NCBI GenBank assembly: GCA_946477505.1
Contig: CAMKYP010000078.1
Coordinates: 1-12,011, forward strand
DNA: 12,011 bases
Direction of reading: 5' to 3'
Source: an uncultured Dechloromonas sp.
GTDB lineage: Bacteria > Pseudomonadota > Gammaproteobacteria > Burkholderiales > Rhodocyclaceae
Part shown: positions 6,836 to 12,011 of the stretch, piece after piece
How the letters are laid out: every line of letters begins with the position of its first letter
How positions within the stretch are numbered: position 1 is the first letter of the stretch
The notes under the pieces: generated by a model
What the model was told of the DNA's origin: nothing
The model's input: only the letters and a program-made list of their open reading frames with translations
The model's database searches: none
Made by a program: the position numbers and the translations under genes

Positions 6836-8290
6836 ATGAATCAGTGGGAAGTCGTCATCGGTATCGAAACACATGCGCAACTGGCGACGGTTTCGAAAAT
6901 TTTCTCGGGCGCCTCGACGGCCTTCGGCGCCGAGCCGAATACCCAGGCCTGTGCGGTCGATCTGGCCCTGCCGGGCGTTCTGCCGGTACTCAACAGGAAG
7001 GCAGTCGATTGCGCCATTCGCTTTGGCCTATCCATCGGTGCGGAGGTGGCAACGAAATCGGTGTTTGCCCGCAAGAATTATTTCTACCCCGATCTGCCCA
7101 AAGGCTACCAGATTAGCCAGATGGACCTGCCGGTCGTCGTGGGTGGTAGCCTGACTCTGCAGGTCGGCAGCGGCGACAAAGCCTACGAGAAGGTTGTCCG
7201 CCTGACCCGTGCACACCTCGAGGAGGATGCCGGTAAATCTCTGCACGAGGATTTCCACGGCAAATCCGGTATCGACCTGAACCGGGCCGGCACGCCGTTG
7301 CTGGAAATCGTCTCCGAACCCGACATGCGGTCGTCTGATGAGGCTGTGGCCTACGCCAAGGCACTGCACGGTCTGGTGCGCTGGATCGGTATCTGCGACG
7401 GCAACATGCAGGAAGGTTCCTTCCGCTGCGACGCAAACGTCTCGGTGCGCCCGAAGGGGCAGCTTGAGTTCGGGACCCGCCGTGAAATCAAGAACCTGAA
7501 CTCCTTCCGGTTTCTCAAGGAAGCGATCGACTACGAAGTCCAGTGGCAGATCAACGAAATCGAGGAAGGCCGCAAGATCCAGCAGGCGACCGTGCTGTTC
7601 GACCCGGATACCGGCGAAACGCGCACCATGCGGACCAAGGAAGATGCGCACGACTACCGCTACTTCCCCGACCCCGACCTGCTGCCTTTGCTCATCGGCG
7701 CCGACTGGATCGAACGTATCAAGGACGAGTTACCCGAACTGCCGGCCCAGAAGCGTGAGCGCTTTACGAACGTCTTGGGCCTGTCGGCCTACGATGCCGG
7801 TACGCTGACGGCGAGCCAGGAAATCGCCGCCTATTTCGAGGCCATGGTTGCCGTGGCCGGCCAGGGCAACGCCAAACCGTGCGCCAACTGGGTCATGGTT
7901 GATCTCGCCGCCCGCCTGAACAAGGCGGGCCGGGAGATGGCCGAGTCGCCCGTCTCCGCCCAGCAACTCGGTGGGTTGATCTTGCGCATTGCCGACAACA
8001 CTATTTCCAACAACATCGCCAAGAAGGTTTTCGAGGCGCTGTGGAATGGCGAAGGCGCAACGGCCGACGAGATCATCGACAAGCAGGGCTTGAAACAGAT
8101 CACCGACAGCGGTGCCATTGAGGCGCTGGTCGACGAGGTGCTTGCTGCCAACGCCGCCAATGTTGCCGAATTCAAGGCAGGCAAGGAAAAAGCCTTCAAT
8201 GCGCTGGTGGGCCAGGTGATGAAGGCGGCCAAGGGTAAGGCAAACCCGCAACAGGTCAATGACCTGCTGAAGAAGAAACTGGCTGGCTGA
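6836..8290 (+). CDS. gatB: Asp/Glu-tRNA amidotransferase subunit B
   Basis: Subunit that binds the mischarged tRNA, activates the Glu or Asp side chain with ATP and transfers ammonia from GatA. The product is 484 residues, the usual length. The N-terminal catalytic domain shows GIETHAQL (residues 9-16), RKNYFYPDLPKGYQISQ (79-95) and the family signature DLNRAGTPLLEIVSEPDM near residue 145. The C-terminal helical and YqeY-like tRNA-binding part (roughly 335-484) ends with the typical GQVMKAAKGKANPQQVNDLL. The start is ATG 6836, with ACGGA 7 nt upstream; the frame is open further upstream but that region is the lipoprotein gene in another frame. Last gene of the operon, its TGA directly abuts the stop of the convergent gene (TGATCA). 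Confidence 0.98.
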   Translation: MNQWEVVIGIETHAQLATVSKIFSGASTAFGAEPNTQACAVDLALPGVLPVLNRKAVDCAIRFGLSIGAEVATKSVFARKNYFYPDLPKGYQISQMDLPVVVGGSLTLQVGSGDKAYEKVVRLTRAHLEEDAGKSLHEDFHGKSGIDLNRAGTPLLEIVSEPDMRSSDEAVAYAKALHGLVRWIGICDGNMQEGSFRCDANVSVRPKGQLEFGTRREIKNLNSFRFLKEAIDYEVQWQINEIEEGRKIQQATVLFDPDTGETRTMRTKEDAHDYRYFPDPDLLPLLIGADWIERIKDELPELPAQKRERFTNVLGLSAYDAGTLTASQEIAAYFEAMVAVAGQGNAKPCANWVMVDLAARLNKAGREMAESPVSAQQLGGLILRIADNTISNNIAKKVFEALWNGEGATADEIIDKQGLKQITDSGAIEALVDEVLAANAANVAEFKAGKEKAFNALVGQVMKAAKGKANPQQVNDLLKKKLAG

Positions 8291-8941
8291 TCAGCGCAGC
8301 GTGGTGGCCGCGCTACCTGACGGCGCGGCCGGTGGCCGGCGAGTCAGTTCGAAGTAGCGCTTGCGATCGGCGTCGTACTTGGCCTTTATGGTGTCGAACT
8401 CCTTTTTCTTGAGTTCGACCAGCTCCTGCTGCAGCTTGAGTTCGTGCTCAACGGCGCGCAAATCTTTTTCCAGCTCGGGGGGCATGGTTTTTTTCTTGTA
8501 GAACTCGGCTTCGTCGGCCAGTTTTTTGCGCTTCTTCTGAGCGGTCGCAATGCGTTCGTTGGTTGACTGAATGGTGAGGTTCACATCGGCCTCGGCCTTT
8601 TTCTGGGCGAGATCGATGTCTTCCGGCGTTGAGTAGGTGTCCAGCAAGGCCTGGTCACGTCGTCGTTGCTCGCGTCCGGCGTCTTCCATCTGCTTGCGCC
8701 GTTTGTTTTCCAGGATTTGCTCGGCTTTTTGTTCGGGAGTCAGCGGAGGGCCGACGTCCTTGACGACATTGCCACTGCTGTCCAGAACCCGGTAGGCGCG
8801 TCCGCGGCATTGCTCGGGCAGCGTATCCCCACAGACGCGGCGGCCGCTGACGGAATCTTGGCAACAATAGAATTCACCCGACGCCTGCGCCGTCGAGACC
8901 AGGAGCAGTGCGAGAAATGGAAAGGCTGTCGTCTTACGCAT
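8291..8941 (-). CDS. Secreted coiled-coil protein with DUF4124-like N-terminus
   Basis: Predicted exported protein of 216 residues and unknown role. A signal peptide (basic RK, then FPFLALLLVSTAQA) is probably cleaved after A20. Next comes a small domain with cysteines 26, 27, 37 and 45 and text resembling DUF4124 (CCQDSVSGRRVCGD, then YRVLDSSGNVV), followed by a long Lys/Glu/Gln-rich region (about 60-195) with strong coiled-coil character and a short Pro/Ala tail. A GTG at 8959 could add six residues, but it would spoil the signal peptide start and has no ribosome site, so ATG 8941 is chosen. It overlaps the end of pyrE by 8 nt and is probably co-transcribed and translationally coupled with it. 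Its stop abuts the gatB stop. The family assignment is from memory of the pattern, moderate confidence. Confidence 0.82.
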   Translation of the reverse strand: MRKTTAFPFLALLLVSTAQASGEFYCCQDSVSGRRVCGDTLPEQCRGRAYRVLDSSGNVVKDVGPPLTPEQKAEQILENKRRKQMEDAGREQRRRDQALLDTYSTPEDIDLAQKKAEADVNLTIQSTNERIATAQKKRKKLADEAEFYKKKTMPPELEKDLRAVEHELKLQQELVELKKKEFDTIKAKYDADRKRYFELTRRPPAAPSGSAATTLR

Positions 8942-9575
8942 CGACCCCGTACTGCTCACGGTAGCGGTGGACTGCTTCGCGGTGGGCGGAAAATTCGGCG
9001 CGTTCCGCCAGGAAGGCCAGCAAATCCTTCAGCCCGGCGACGGCAATGACCGGTATGCCGTAATCGCGCTGCACTTCCTGCACAGCCGAAAGCTCGCCCT
9101 GGCCGCGTTCTTGGCGGTCGAGCGCGATCAGCACGCCGGCCGGCGTGGCGCCGGCGGCACGGATCAGTTCGACCGATTCGCGTACCGAGGTGCCAGCGGA
9201 AATGACGTCGTCCACAATCAGGACGCGACCTTGCAGCGGGGCACCGACAATGCTGCCGCCTTCGCCGTGATCCTTGGCTTCCTTACGGTTGTAGGCGAAG
9301 GGAAAATTGCGGCCGCGTTGGGCGAGCGCCATGGCGATCGTGGCGACCAGCGGGATGCCTTTGTAGGCAGGGCCAAACAGCATGTCGAATTGCACGCCGC
9401 CGGCTTCGGCAGCTTTGGCGTAGAATTCGGCGAGTCGACCGAGCGAATTGCCGTCATTGAAGAGTCCGGCGTTAAAGAAGTAAGGCGACATGCGCCCTGC
9501 CTTGGTCTTGAATTCGCCAAAGCGCAGCACTTGGCATGCGAGCGCGAATTCGATGAAGTCCTGACGAAAATCCAT
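8934..9575 (-). CDS. pyrE: Orotate phosphoribosyltransferase
   Basis: Catalyses orotate + PRPP to orotidine 5'-phosphate, the fifth step of UMP synthesis, in the cytoplasm. The product is 213 residues, the usual length for the E. coli-type enzyme. Visible motifs are LRFGEFKTKAGRMSPYFFN (residues 17-35, substrate contacts), FGPAYKGIPL (67-76), the flexible catalytic loop RKEAKDHGEGG (97-107) and the PRPP-binding signature VLIVDDVISAGTS (118-130). ATG 9575 is preceded by AGGAAA about 4 nt upstream. It is divergent from the exonuclease gene across only 48 nt, and its 3' end overlaps the DUF4124-like gene. I saw no leader peptide or attenuator like the one in E. coli rph-pyrE, and the 48-nt gap leaves little room for one. 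Confidence 0.97.
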   Translation of the reverse strand: MDFRQDFIEFALACQVLRFGEFKTKAGRMSPYFFNAGLFNDGNSLGRLAEFYAKAAEAGGVQFDMLFGPAYKGIPLVATIAMALAQRGRNFPFAYNRKEAKDHGEGGSIVGAPLQGRVLIVDDVISAGTSVRESVELIRAAGATPAGVLIALDRQERGQGELSAVQEVQRDYGIPVIAVAGLKDLLAFLAERAEFSAHREAVHRYREQYGVDA

Positions 9576-9623
9576 GGTTTCCTGATTGCAAACGACCCAA
9601 AAATACGGCCTAGTCTAAGCACA

Positions 9624-10403
9624 ATGTTACGCATCATATCTCTGAATCTCAATGGTATCCGCTCGGCGTGGAGTAAAAATGTGCTGCCCTGGGTGGAGAT
9701 TCAAAACCCCGATGTCATCTGTCTGCAGGAGTTAAAGGCTCAATTGCCGGATCTGACGAGCGAAATGCTGGCGCCTAATGGTATGCGTGCGTACTATCAT
9801 TGTGCCGAGAAAAAGGGCTACAGCGGTGTCGGCATTTGGAGTCGGCGCGAGCCAGACCGCATTGTCGAGGGCTTCGATGGCGGTGAATTCGATGCCGAGG
9901 GGCGCTATATCCGGGCGGATTTTGGTAATTTGTCCGTGATTTCGCTCTACCTGCCCTCCGGCTCATCGTCACCTGAGCGCCAGGAGGCCAAATTCCGCTT
10001 TCTCGACGTGTTTTTCCCGCACATGCAGGCACTGCGTGCCGAAGGGCGCGAGATTGTTTTATGCGGTGACTGGAATATCGCGCATAAGGAAATCGACCTG
10101 AAAAACTGGAAGTCGAACCAGAAAAACTCGGGTTTCCTGCCCGAGGAGCGCGCCTGGTTGAGCAAGGTTTTCGATGAGCAAGGCTGGGTCGATGTCTATC
10201 GCCGCCTGTATCCCGACGCCTCAGGCGAAGCTTATACGTGGTGGAGCAACCGTGGCCAGGCTTGGGCCAAAAACGTCGGCTGGCGGATCGATTACCAGAT
10301 CGCCACCCCGGGGATCGCAGCAAGAGCCGTGGCTGCCGGGGTGTACAAGGCCGAACGTTTTTCCGATCATGCTCCTCTTAGTGTCGACTACGACGTCAAA
10401 TAA
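9624..10403 (+). CDS. xthA: Exodeoxyribonuclease III / AP endonuclease family protein
   Basis: Mg-dependent nuclease of the exonuclease III (EEP) fold that cuts DNA at abasic sites and removes 3' blocks in base excision repair. The product is 259 residues. All catalytic positions known from E. coli ExoIII have equivalents: N8 (LNLNGIRS), E36 (CLQELK), Y109 (SLYLPSG), D149 and N151 (CGDWNIAHKEID), D223 (GWRIDYQIATP), D248 and H249 (RFSDHAPL). ATG 9624 is the natural start because the conserved motif begins five residues later; no strong ribosome site is seen. It is divergent from pyrE. Betaproteobacteria often carry more than one ExoIII-family gene, so the gene symbol is the family name rather than proof of orthology with E. 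coli xthA. A hairpin begins immediately after the stop. Confidence 0.94.
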   Translation: MLRIISLNLNGIRSAWSKNVLPWVEIQNPDVICLQELKAQLPDLTSEMLAPNGMRAYYHCAEKKGYSGVGIWSRREPDRIVEGFDGGEFDAEGRYIRADFGNLSVISLYLPSGSSSPERQEAKFRFLDVFFPHMQALRAEGREIVLCGDWNIAHKEIDLKNWKSNQKNSGFLPEERAWLSKVFDEQGWVDVYRRLYPDASGEAYTWWSNRGQAWAKNVGWRIDYQIATPGIAARAVAAGVYKAERFSDHAPLSVDYDVK

Positions 10404-10443
10404 GTATCCAGCGTGAATTGCTTTCACAGCACGCTAGGGATAC
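10404..10443 (+). terminator. Hairpin after xthA, possible factor-dependent terminator
   Basis: Starting at the base after the xthA stop, GTATCC-AGCGTG (10404-10415) pairs with CACGCT (10430-10435) and GGATAC (10438-10443), giving a 12-bp stem with a 2-nt AG bulge and a 14-nt loop. No U-run follows, so it is not a classical intrinsic terminator; it may stabilise the mRNA end or act with Rho. Confidence 0.45.
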
Positions 10444-10445
10444 CC

Positions 10446-10476
10446 TTGAAATGCTCCGATCAACACGATTCATAAC
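10446..10476 (+). promoter_or_regulatory. Weak candidate promoter for the yqjDEK set
   Basis: TTGAAA (10446-10451) resembles a -35 box, and CATAAC (10471-10476) matches the -10 consensus at 4 of 6 positions, but the 19-nt spacing is long. E. coli relatives of this gene set are RpoS-regulated, which would fit a weak sigma-70-like box; that link is inference. No other candidate is better in the 84-nt gap. Confidence 0.25.
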
Positions 10477-10487
10477 GAGGTTTGAAA

Positions 10488-10802
10488 ATGTCAGAACAAC
10501 TCTCCGTAGCCAACAAGGAAAAACTGGTCTCCGATCTGAAGGTCGTCATTTCCGATACCGAAGAACTGCTGCGCGCCACGGCTGGCGCTGCTGGCGAGAA
10601 GGTTGGCGAACTGCGCGAGCGTTTGGGTGTCCGCCTGCGCGACGCCAAGGAACGCGTGCTCGATCTGGAGGCTGCGGTTGTCGATAAGACCAAGGCTGCC
10701 GCACGCGCAACCGACGATTTCGTCCATGAGCAACCGTGGAAGGCTGTAGGCGTTGCGGCTGCCTTGGGGCTGGCCTTGGGCGTCCTGATCGGACGTCGCT
10801 AA
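10488..10802 (+). CDS. yqjD: DUF883 family membrane-anchored protein (YqjD/ElaB-like)
   Basis: Member of the ElaB/YqjD/YgaM family. E. coli YqjD is known as a stationary-phase inner-membrane protein that binds ribosomes through its N-terminal part. The product is 104 residues: a charged helical region (about 1-80) with heptad-like spacing, including DLKVVISDTEELLRATAG and KVGELRERLG, then the conserved WKAVGVAAALGLALGVLIGRR end, a C-terminal glycine-rich membrane anchor (about 84-102) closed by Arg-Arg. ATG 10488 has GAGG 8 nt upstream; the TTG two codons earlier is ignored. yqjE begins 4 nt after the stop, so the two are surely co-transcribed. The symbol rests on the neighbouring YqjE and YqjK homologues; ElaB would fit equally well on sequence alone. 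Confidence 0.9.
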   Translation: MSEQLSVANKEKLVSDLKVVISDTEELLRATAGAAGEKVGELRERLGVRLRDAKERVLDLEAAVVDKTKAAARATDDFVHEQPWKAVGVAAALGLALGVLIGRR

Positions 10803-10806
10803 GCGA

Positions 10807-11214
10807 ATGACGCAATTCGCGGGGGGGGGAGAAGGCCGCGAGGGCCTTTTCGCCTCCTTGAAAAACCTCGTCGCGACACTGCTCGCGATTGGGAAGACAC
10901 GTGCCGAACTTCTGGTCACCGAGCTGGAGGAGGAGAAATTCCGCCTCATATCGCTATGGGCCAGGGCAATCGGTGCGGCTTTCCTGCTCGCCCTGGGCGT
11001 CGTGATGCTGGTCTGTTGTATTGCTCTGGCTTTCTGGGAGCAGCGCATCGTTGTCTTCGGTGTCTTCGCGGCACTCTTCGTCGCCGGCGGCCTGCTGTTG
11101 GTCAGATCCCTCCAGCGTCAGGCGAGCCAGCCGAGCAAGATGTTCAAGGCCAGCCTGTCGGAGCTTGAAGCCGACATGGCCCAGTTGCGTCGTTATCGCG
11201 ACCGCTCGGAATGA
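10807..11214 (+). CDS. yqjE: DUF1469 / holin-superfamily membrane protein YqjE
   Basis: Small inner-membrane protein of the DUF1469 family (Phage_holin_3_6 in Pfam naming); the molecular role is not established, and it is chromosomal rather than a phage holin here. The product is 135 residues: a cytoplasmic N-terminus with the typical GLFASLKNLVATLLAIGKTR and ELLVTELEEEK amphipathic segment, two membrane spans (about 53-78 and 82-98), then a charged coiled tail. Codons 5-8 lie in a run of nine G (10821-10829), directly followed by a 9-bp hairpin. Any change in that run would frameshift the protein after about five residues. The ribosome site before ATG 10807 is weak (AAGCGA). The stop overlaps the next start by 4 nt. 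Confidence 0.9.
   Translation: MTQFAGGGEGREGLFASLKNLVATLLAIGKTRAELLVTELEEEKFRLISLWARAIGAAFLLALGVVMLVCCIALAFWEQRIVVFGVFAALFVAGGLLLVRSLQRQASQPSKMFKASLSELEADMAQLRRYRDRSE
10821..10829 (+). repeat. yqjE: Homopolymeric G9 tract in yqjE codons 5-8
   Basis: Nine consecutive G in the first 25 bases of yqjE. Tracts of this kind can slip during replication and switch genes on and off. Here the tract is in frame as given (GGG GGG GGA). Whether its length varies between isolates cannot be seen from one sequence. Confidence 0.9.
10829..10851 (+). promoter_or_regulatory. Intragenic hairpin at the start of yqjE
   Basis: GAGAAGGCC (10829-10837) pairs with GGCCTTTTC (10843-10851) around a 5-nt loop, nine pairs with one G-U. 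The right arm ends with four T, which makes it resemble a short intrinsic terminator or attenuator lying inside coding sequence. It may arise by chance from the coded residues GEGREGLF. Confidence 0.35.
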
Positions 11215-11504
11215 ACCCCAAACTCCTCGAACTGGCGACCCGCCATGGTGCGTTGCAGGTACGCATCGCCGAGCAGCGCCGCCAGTTGGCGCGTCACGCG
11301 GCACCGCTGGAGGCCGCACTGGACAAAGGAGATGCCGTTCTCGACGGCGTCGATTGGCTCAAGCAGCATCCCGCCGCAGTTGGCATGGCTGTAGCCGCGG
11401 TAGCTATCGCACGTCCGAAAAGGGCGTGGCGCTGGGCACGCCGGGGCTTTTTCCTGTGGCGTGGGTGGCAGGCCGTCAAGCATCGTTGGGCAGAGGGACG
11501 CTGA
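11211..11504 (+). CDS. yqjK: YqjK-like family protein
   Basis: Small protein found downstream of yqjE in E. coli and many proteobacteria; function unknown. The product is 97 residues. The N-terminal half is a charged helix (MNPKLLELATRHGALQVRIA onwards), the middle is weakly hydrophobic (WLKQHPAAVGMAVAAVAIA, about 49-67), and the C-terminal half carries the feature I recognise the family by, RPKRAWRWARRGFFLWRGWQAVK, a very basic, tryptophan-rich segment. Its ATG overlaps the yqjE stop (ATGA) and lacks a strong ribosome site, so it is probably translated by coupling. The next gene starts 2 nt after its stop. Confidence 0.85.
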   Translation: MNPKLLELATRHGALQVRIAEQRRQLARHAAPLEAALDKGDAVLDGVDWLKQHPAAVGMAVAAVAIARPKRAWRWARRGFFLWRGWQAVKHRWAEGR

Positions 11505-11506
11505 GC

Positions 11507-11815
11507 ATGGCGGTTGGCGGGAGCAAGGAAGCTGCGCTACCGGGCTGGTGGCGCCAGATGGTTTCGTCGCAGCGGCGCGAAGCCGGCCGTATCCTGGCCG
11601 AGTTGATGGAAACGCGCGGCATCATGCCCTTGCTGATGAAGGCGCGTAATGGGGAATCCTGGAGTGCGATCGAAAAGGCCCAATTGCTGGCCCATCTGCG
11701 TCGCATGGCACACCTGTCGCCTTATTTGATCGCGTTGTTGCTGCCCGGTTCGGTGCTGTTGCTGCCGATCTATGCTTGGTGGCTGGACCGGCGTCGCCTC
11801 AAGCGGGGTGACTAG
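11507..11815 (+). CDS. Small single-span membrane protein, function unknown
   Basis: I do not recognise a named family. The product is 102 residues: a polar, helical N-terminal part rich in Arg and Glu (about 12-70), one clear membrane segment (about 71-92, SPYLIALLLPGSVLLLPIYA), and a basic cytoplasmic end WWLDRRRLKR. The arrangement of helix, hydrophobic segment with internal LPGS and LLP, and aromatic/basic flank faintly recalls the membrane portion of LETM1-type proteins, but that is only an impression. ATG 11507 has AGAGGGA 9 nt upstream, and the gene follows yqjK by 2 nt, so it is the last gene of the yqj transcript. Its final 17 bases overlap the end of the convergent AmpG-like gene. 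Confidence 0.8.
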   Translation: MAVGGSKEAALPGWWRQMVSSQRREAGRILAELMETRGIMPLLMKARNGESWSAIEKAQLLAHLRRMAHLSPYLIALLLPGSVLLLPIYAWWLDRRRLKRGD

Positions 11816-12011
11816 CCTCTGATGCCGTTTCATTCCACGGTGCCACTTTCAATAGCAGCATCATGCCCGGCACGGCCAGGGCCGAACACAGCCAGAAAAA
11901 GTTGAGCCAGCCCAGTTGTTCCACGAGCCAGCCGGCCGAGGCGTTGATGAAGGTGCGCGGTACGGCGGCCAGGCTGGTGAAGAGCGCCATCTGCGTCGCC
12001 GTGTAGGCGGG
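11799..12011 (-). CDS. ampG: AmpG-like MFS permease, C-terminal fragment at window edge
   Basis: Only the last 70 or so codons are present; the gene continues beyond the right edge. The visible part shows two hydrophobic spans typical of a major facilitator C-terminus, with ALFTSLAAVPRTFINASAGW followed by LVEQLGWLNFFWLCSALAVPG and a short polar tail. The AGWxVE...GW pattern followed by AVPG(M/L)xLLL resembles AmpG, which imports anhydro-muropeptides for cell-wall recycling and beta-lactamase signalling. With so little sequence a related MFS transporter is possible, so the gene name is tentative; the frame and stop codon (TGA at 11801-11799) are clear. Confidence 0.75.
   Translation of the reverse strand, partial: PAYTATQMALFTSLAAVPRTFINASAGWLVEQLGWLNFFWLCSALAVPGMMLLLKVAPWNETASEASHPA

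Noticed and set aside
7028..8251. Minus-strand frames opposite gatB
   Set aside because: Antisense to well-conserved GatB; no independent support.
9576..9623. Promoters in the pyrE-xthA divergent gap
   Set aside because: A TTGCAA (9587-9592) is present but no acceptable -10 follows at 16-18 nt, and nothing good was found on the minus strand.
10807..11214. YqjE as a phage holin indicating a prophage
   Set aside because: The family name includes holin, but the neighbours are the chromosomal yqjD and yqjK homologues and no other phage gene is present.

Overview
This is an ordinary-looking stretch of bacterial chromosome, most likely from a betaproteobacterium and probably from the Rhodocyclales (Dechloromonas/Azonexus-like). 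That placement is inferred from high GC, dense gene packing, protein sequence character and gene neighbourhood (mreBCD-mrdA divergent from gatCAB, then pyrE, an exonuclease III gene, a yqjDEK-type cluster and an AmpG-like transporter). No phage, IS element, CRISPR array, rRNA, tRNA or toxin module was seen.

Layout. 1-4434 (minus strand): the rod-shape/elongasome cluster, read right to left as mreB, mreC, mreD and mrdA (PBP2, cut by the left window edge). mreC and mreD overlap in a TGATG. A 168-nt gap with two palindromes separates mreD from mrdA, which is unusual for this cluster. 4435-4538: divergent control region with back-to-back candidate promoters and an 8-bp inverted repeat in the gatC leader. 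4539-8290 (plus strand): gatC, gatA, an unnamed cysteine-rich lipoprotein gene, and gatB, tightly coupled; this is the tRNA-dependent amidotransferase operon with an envelope gene inside it. 8291-9575 (minus strand): pyrE followed by an overlapping gene for a secreted DUF4124-like coiled-coil protein, which meets gatB stop codon to stop codon. 9624-10403 (plus strand): an exonuclease III-family nuclease with all catalytic residues present. 10488-11815 (plus strand): a four-gene set, yqjD (DUF883), yqjE (DUF1469), yqjK-like, and a 102-aa membrane-anchored protein I cannot name. 11799-12011 (minus strand): the C-terminus of an AmpG-like permease, overlapping the previous gene tail to tail.

How the genes work together. 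MreB, MreC, MreD and PBP2 form the lateral-wall synthesis machine, and AmpG (if correct) recycles muropeptides, so both ends of the window concern peptidoglycan. The middle is translation and nucleotide metabolism housekeeping. The yqjDEK set is, by family, a stationary-phase/stress inner-membrane module.

I found no convincing undescribed system. The items most worth checking are the G9 tract plus hairpin at the start of yqjE, the lipoprotein embedded between gatA and gatB, the palindromic insert between mreD and mrdA, the leader hairpin before gatC, and the small fourth gene of the yqj cluster. All promoter and terminator calls are by eye.
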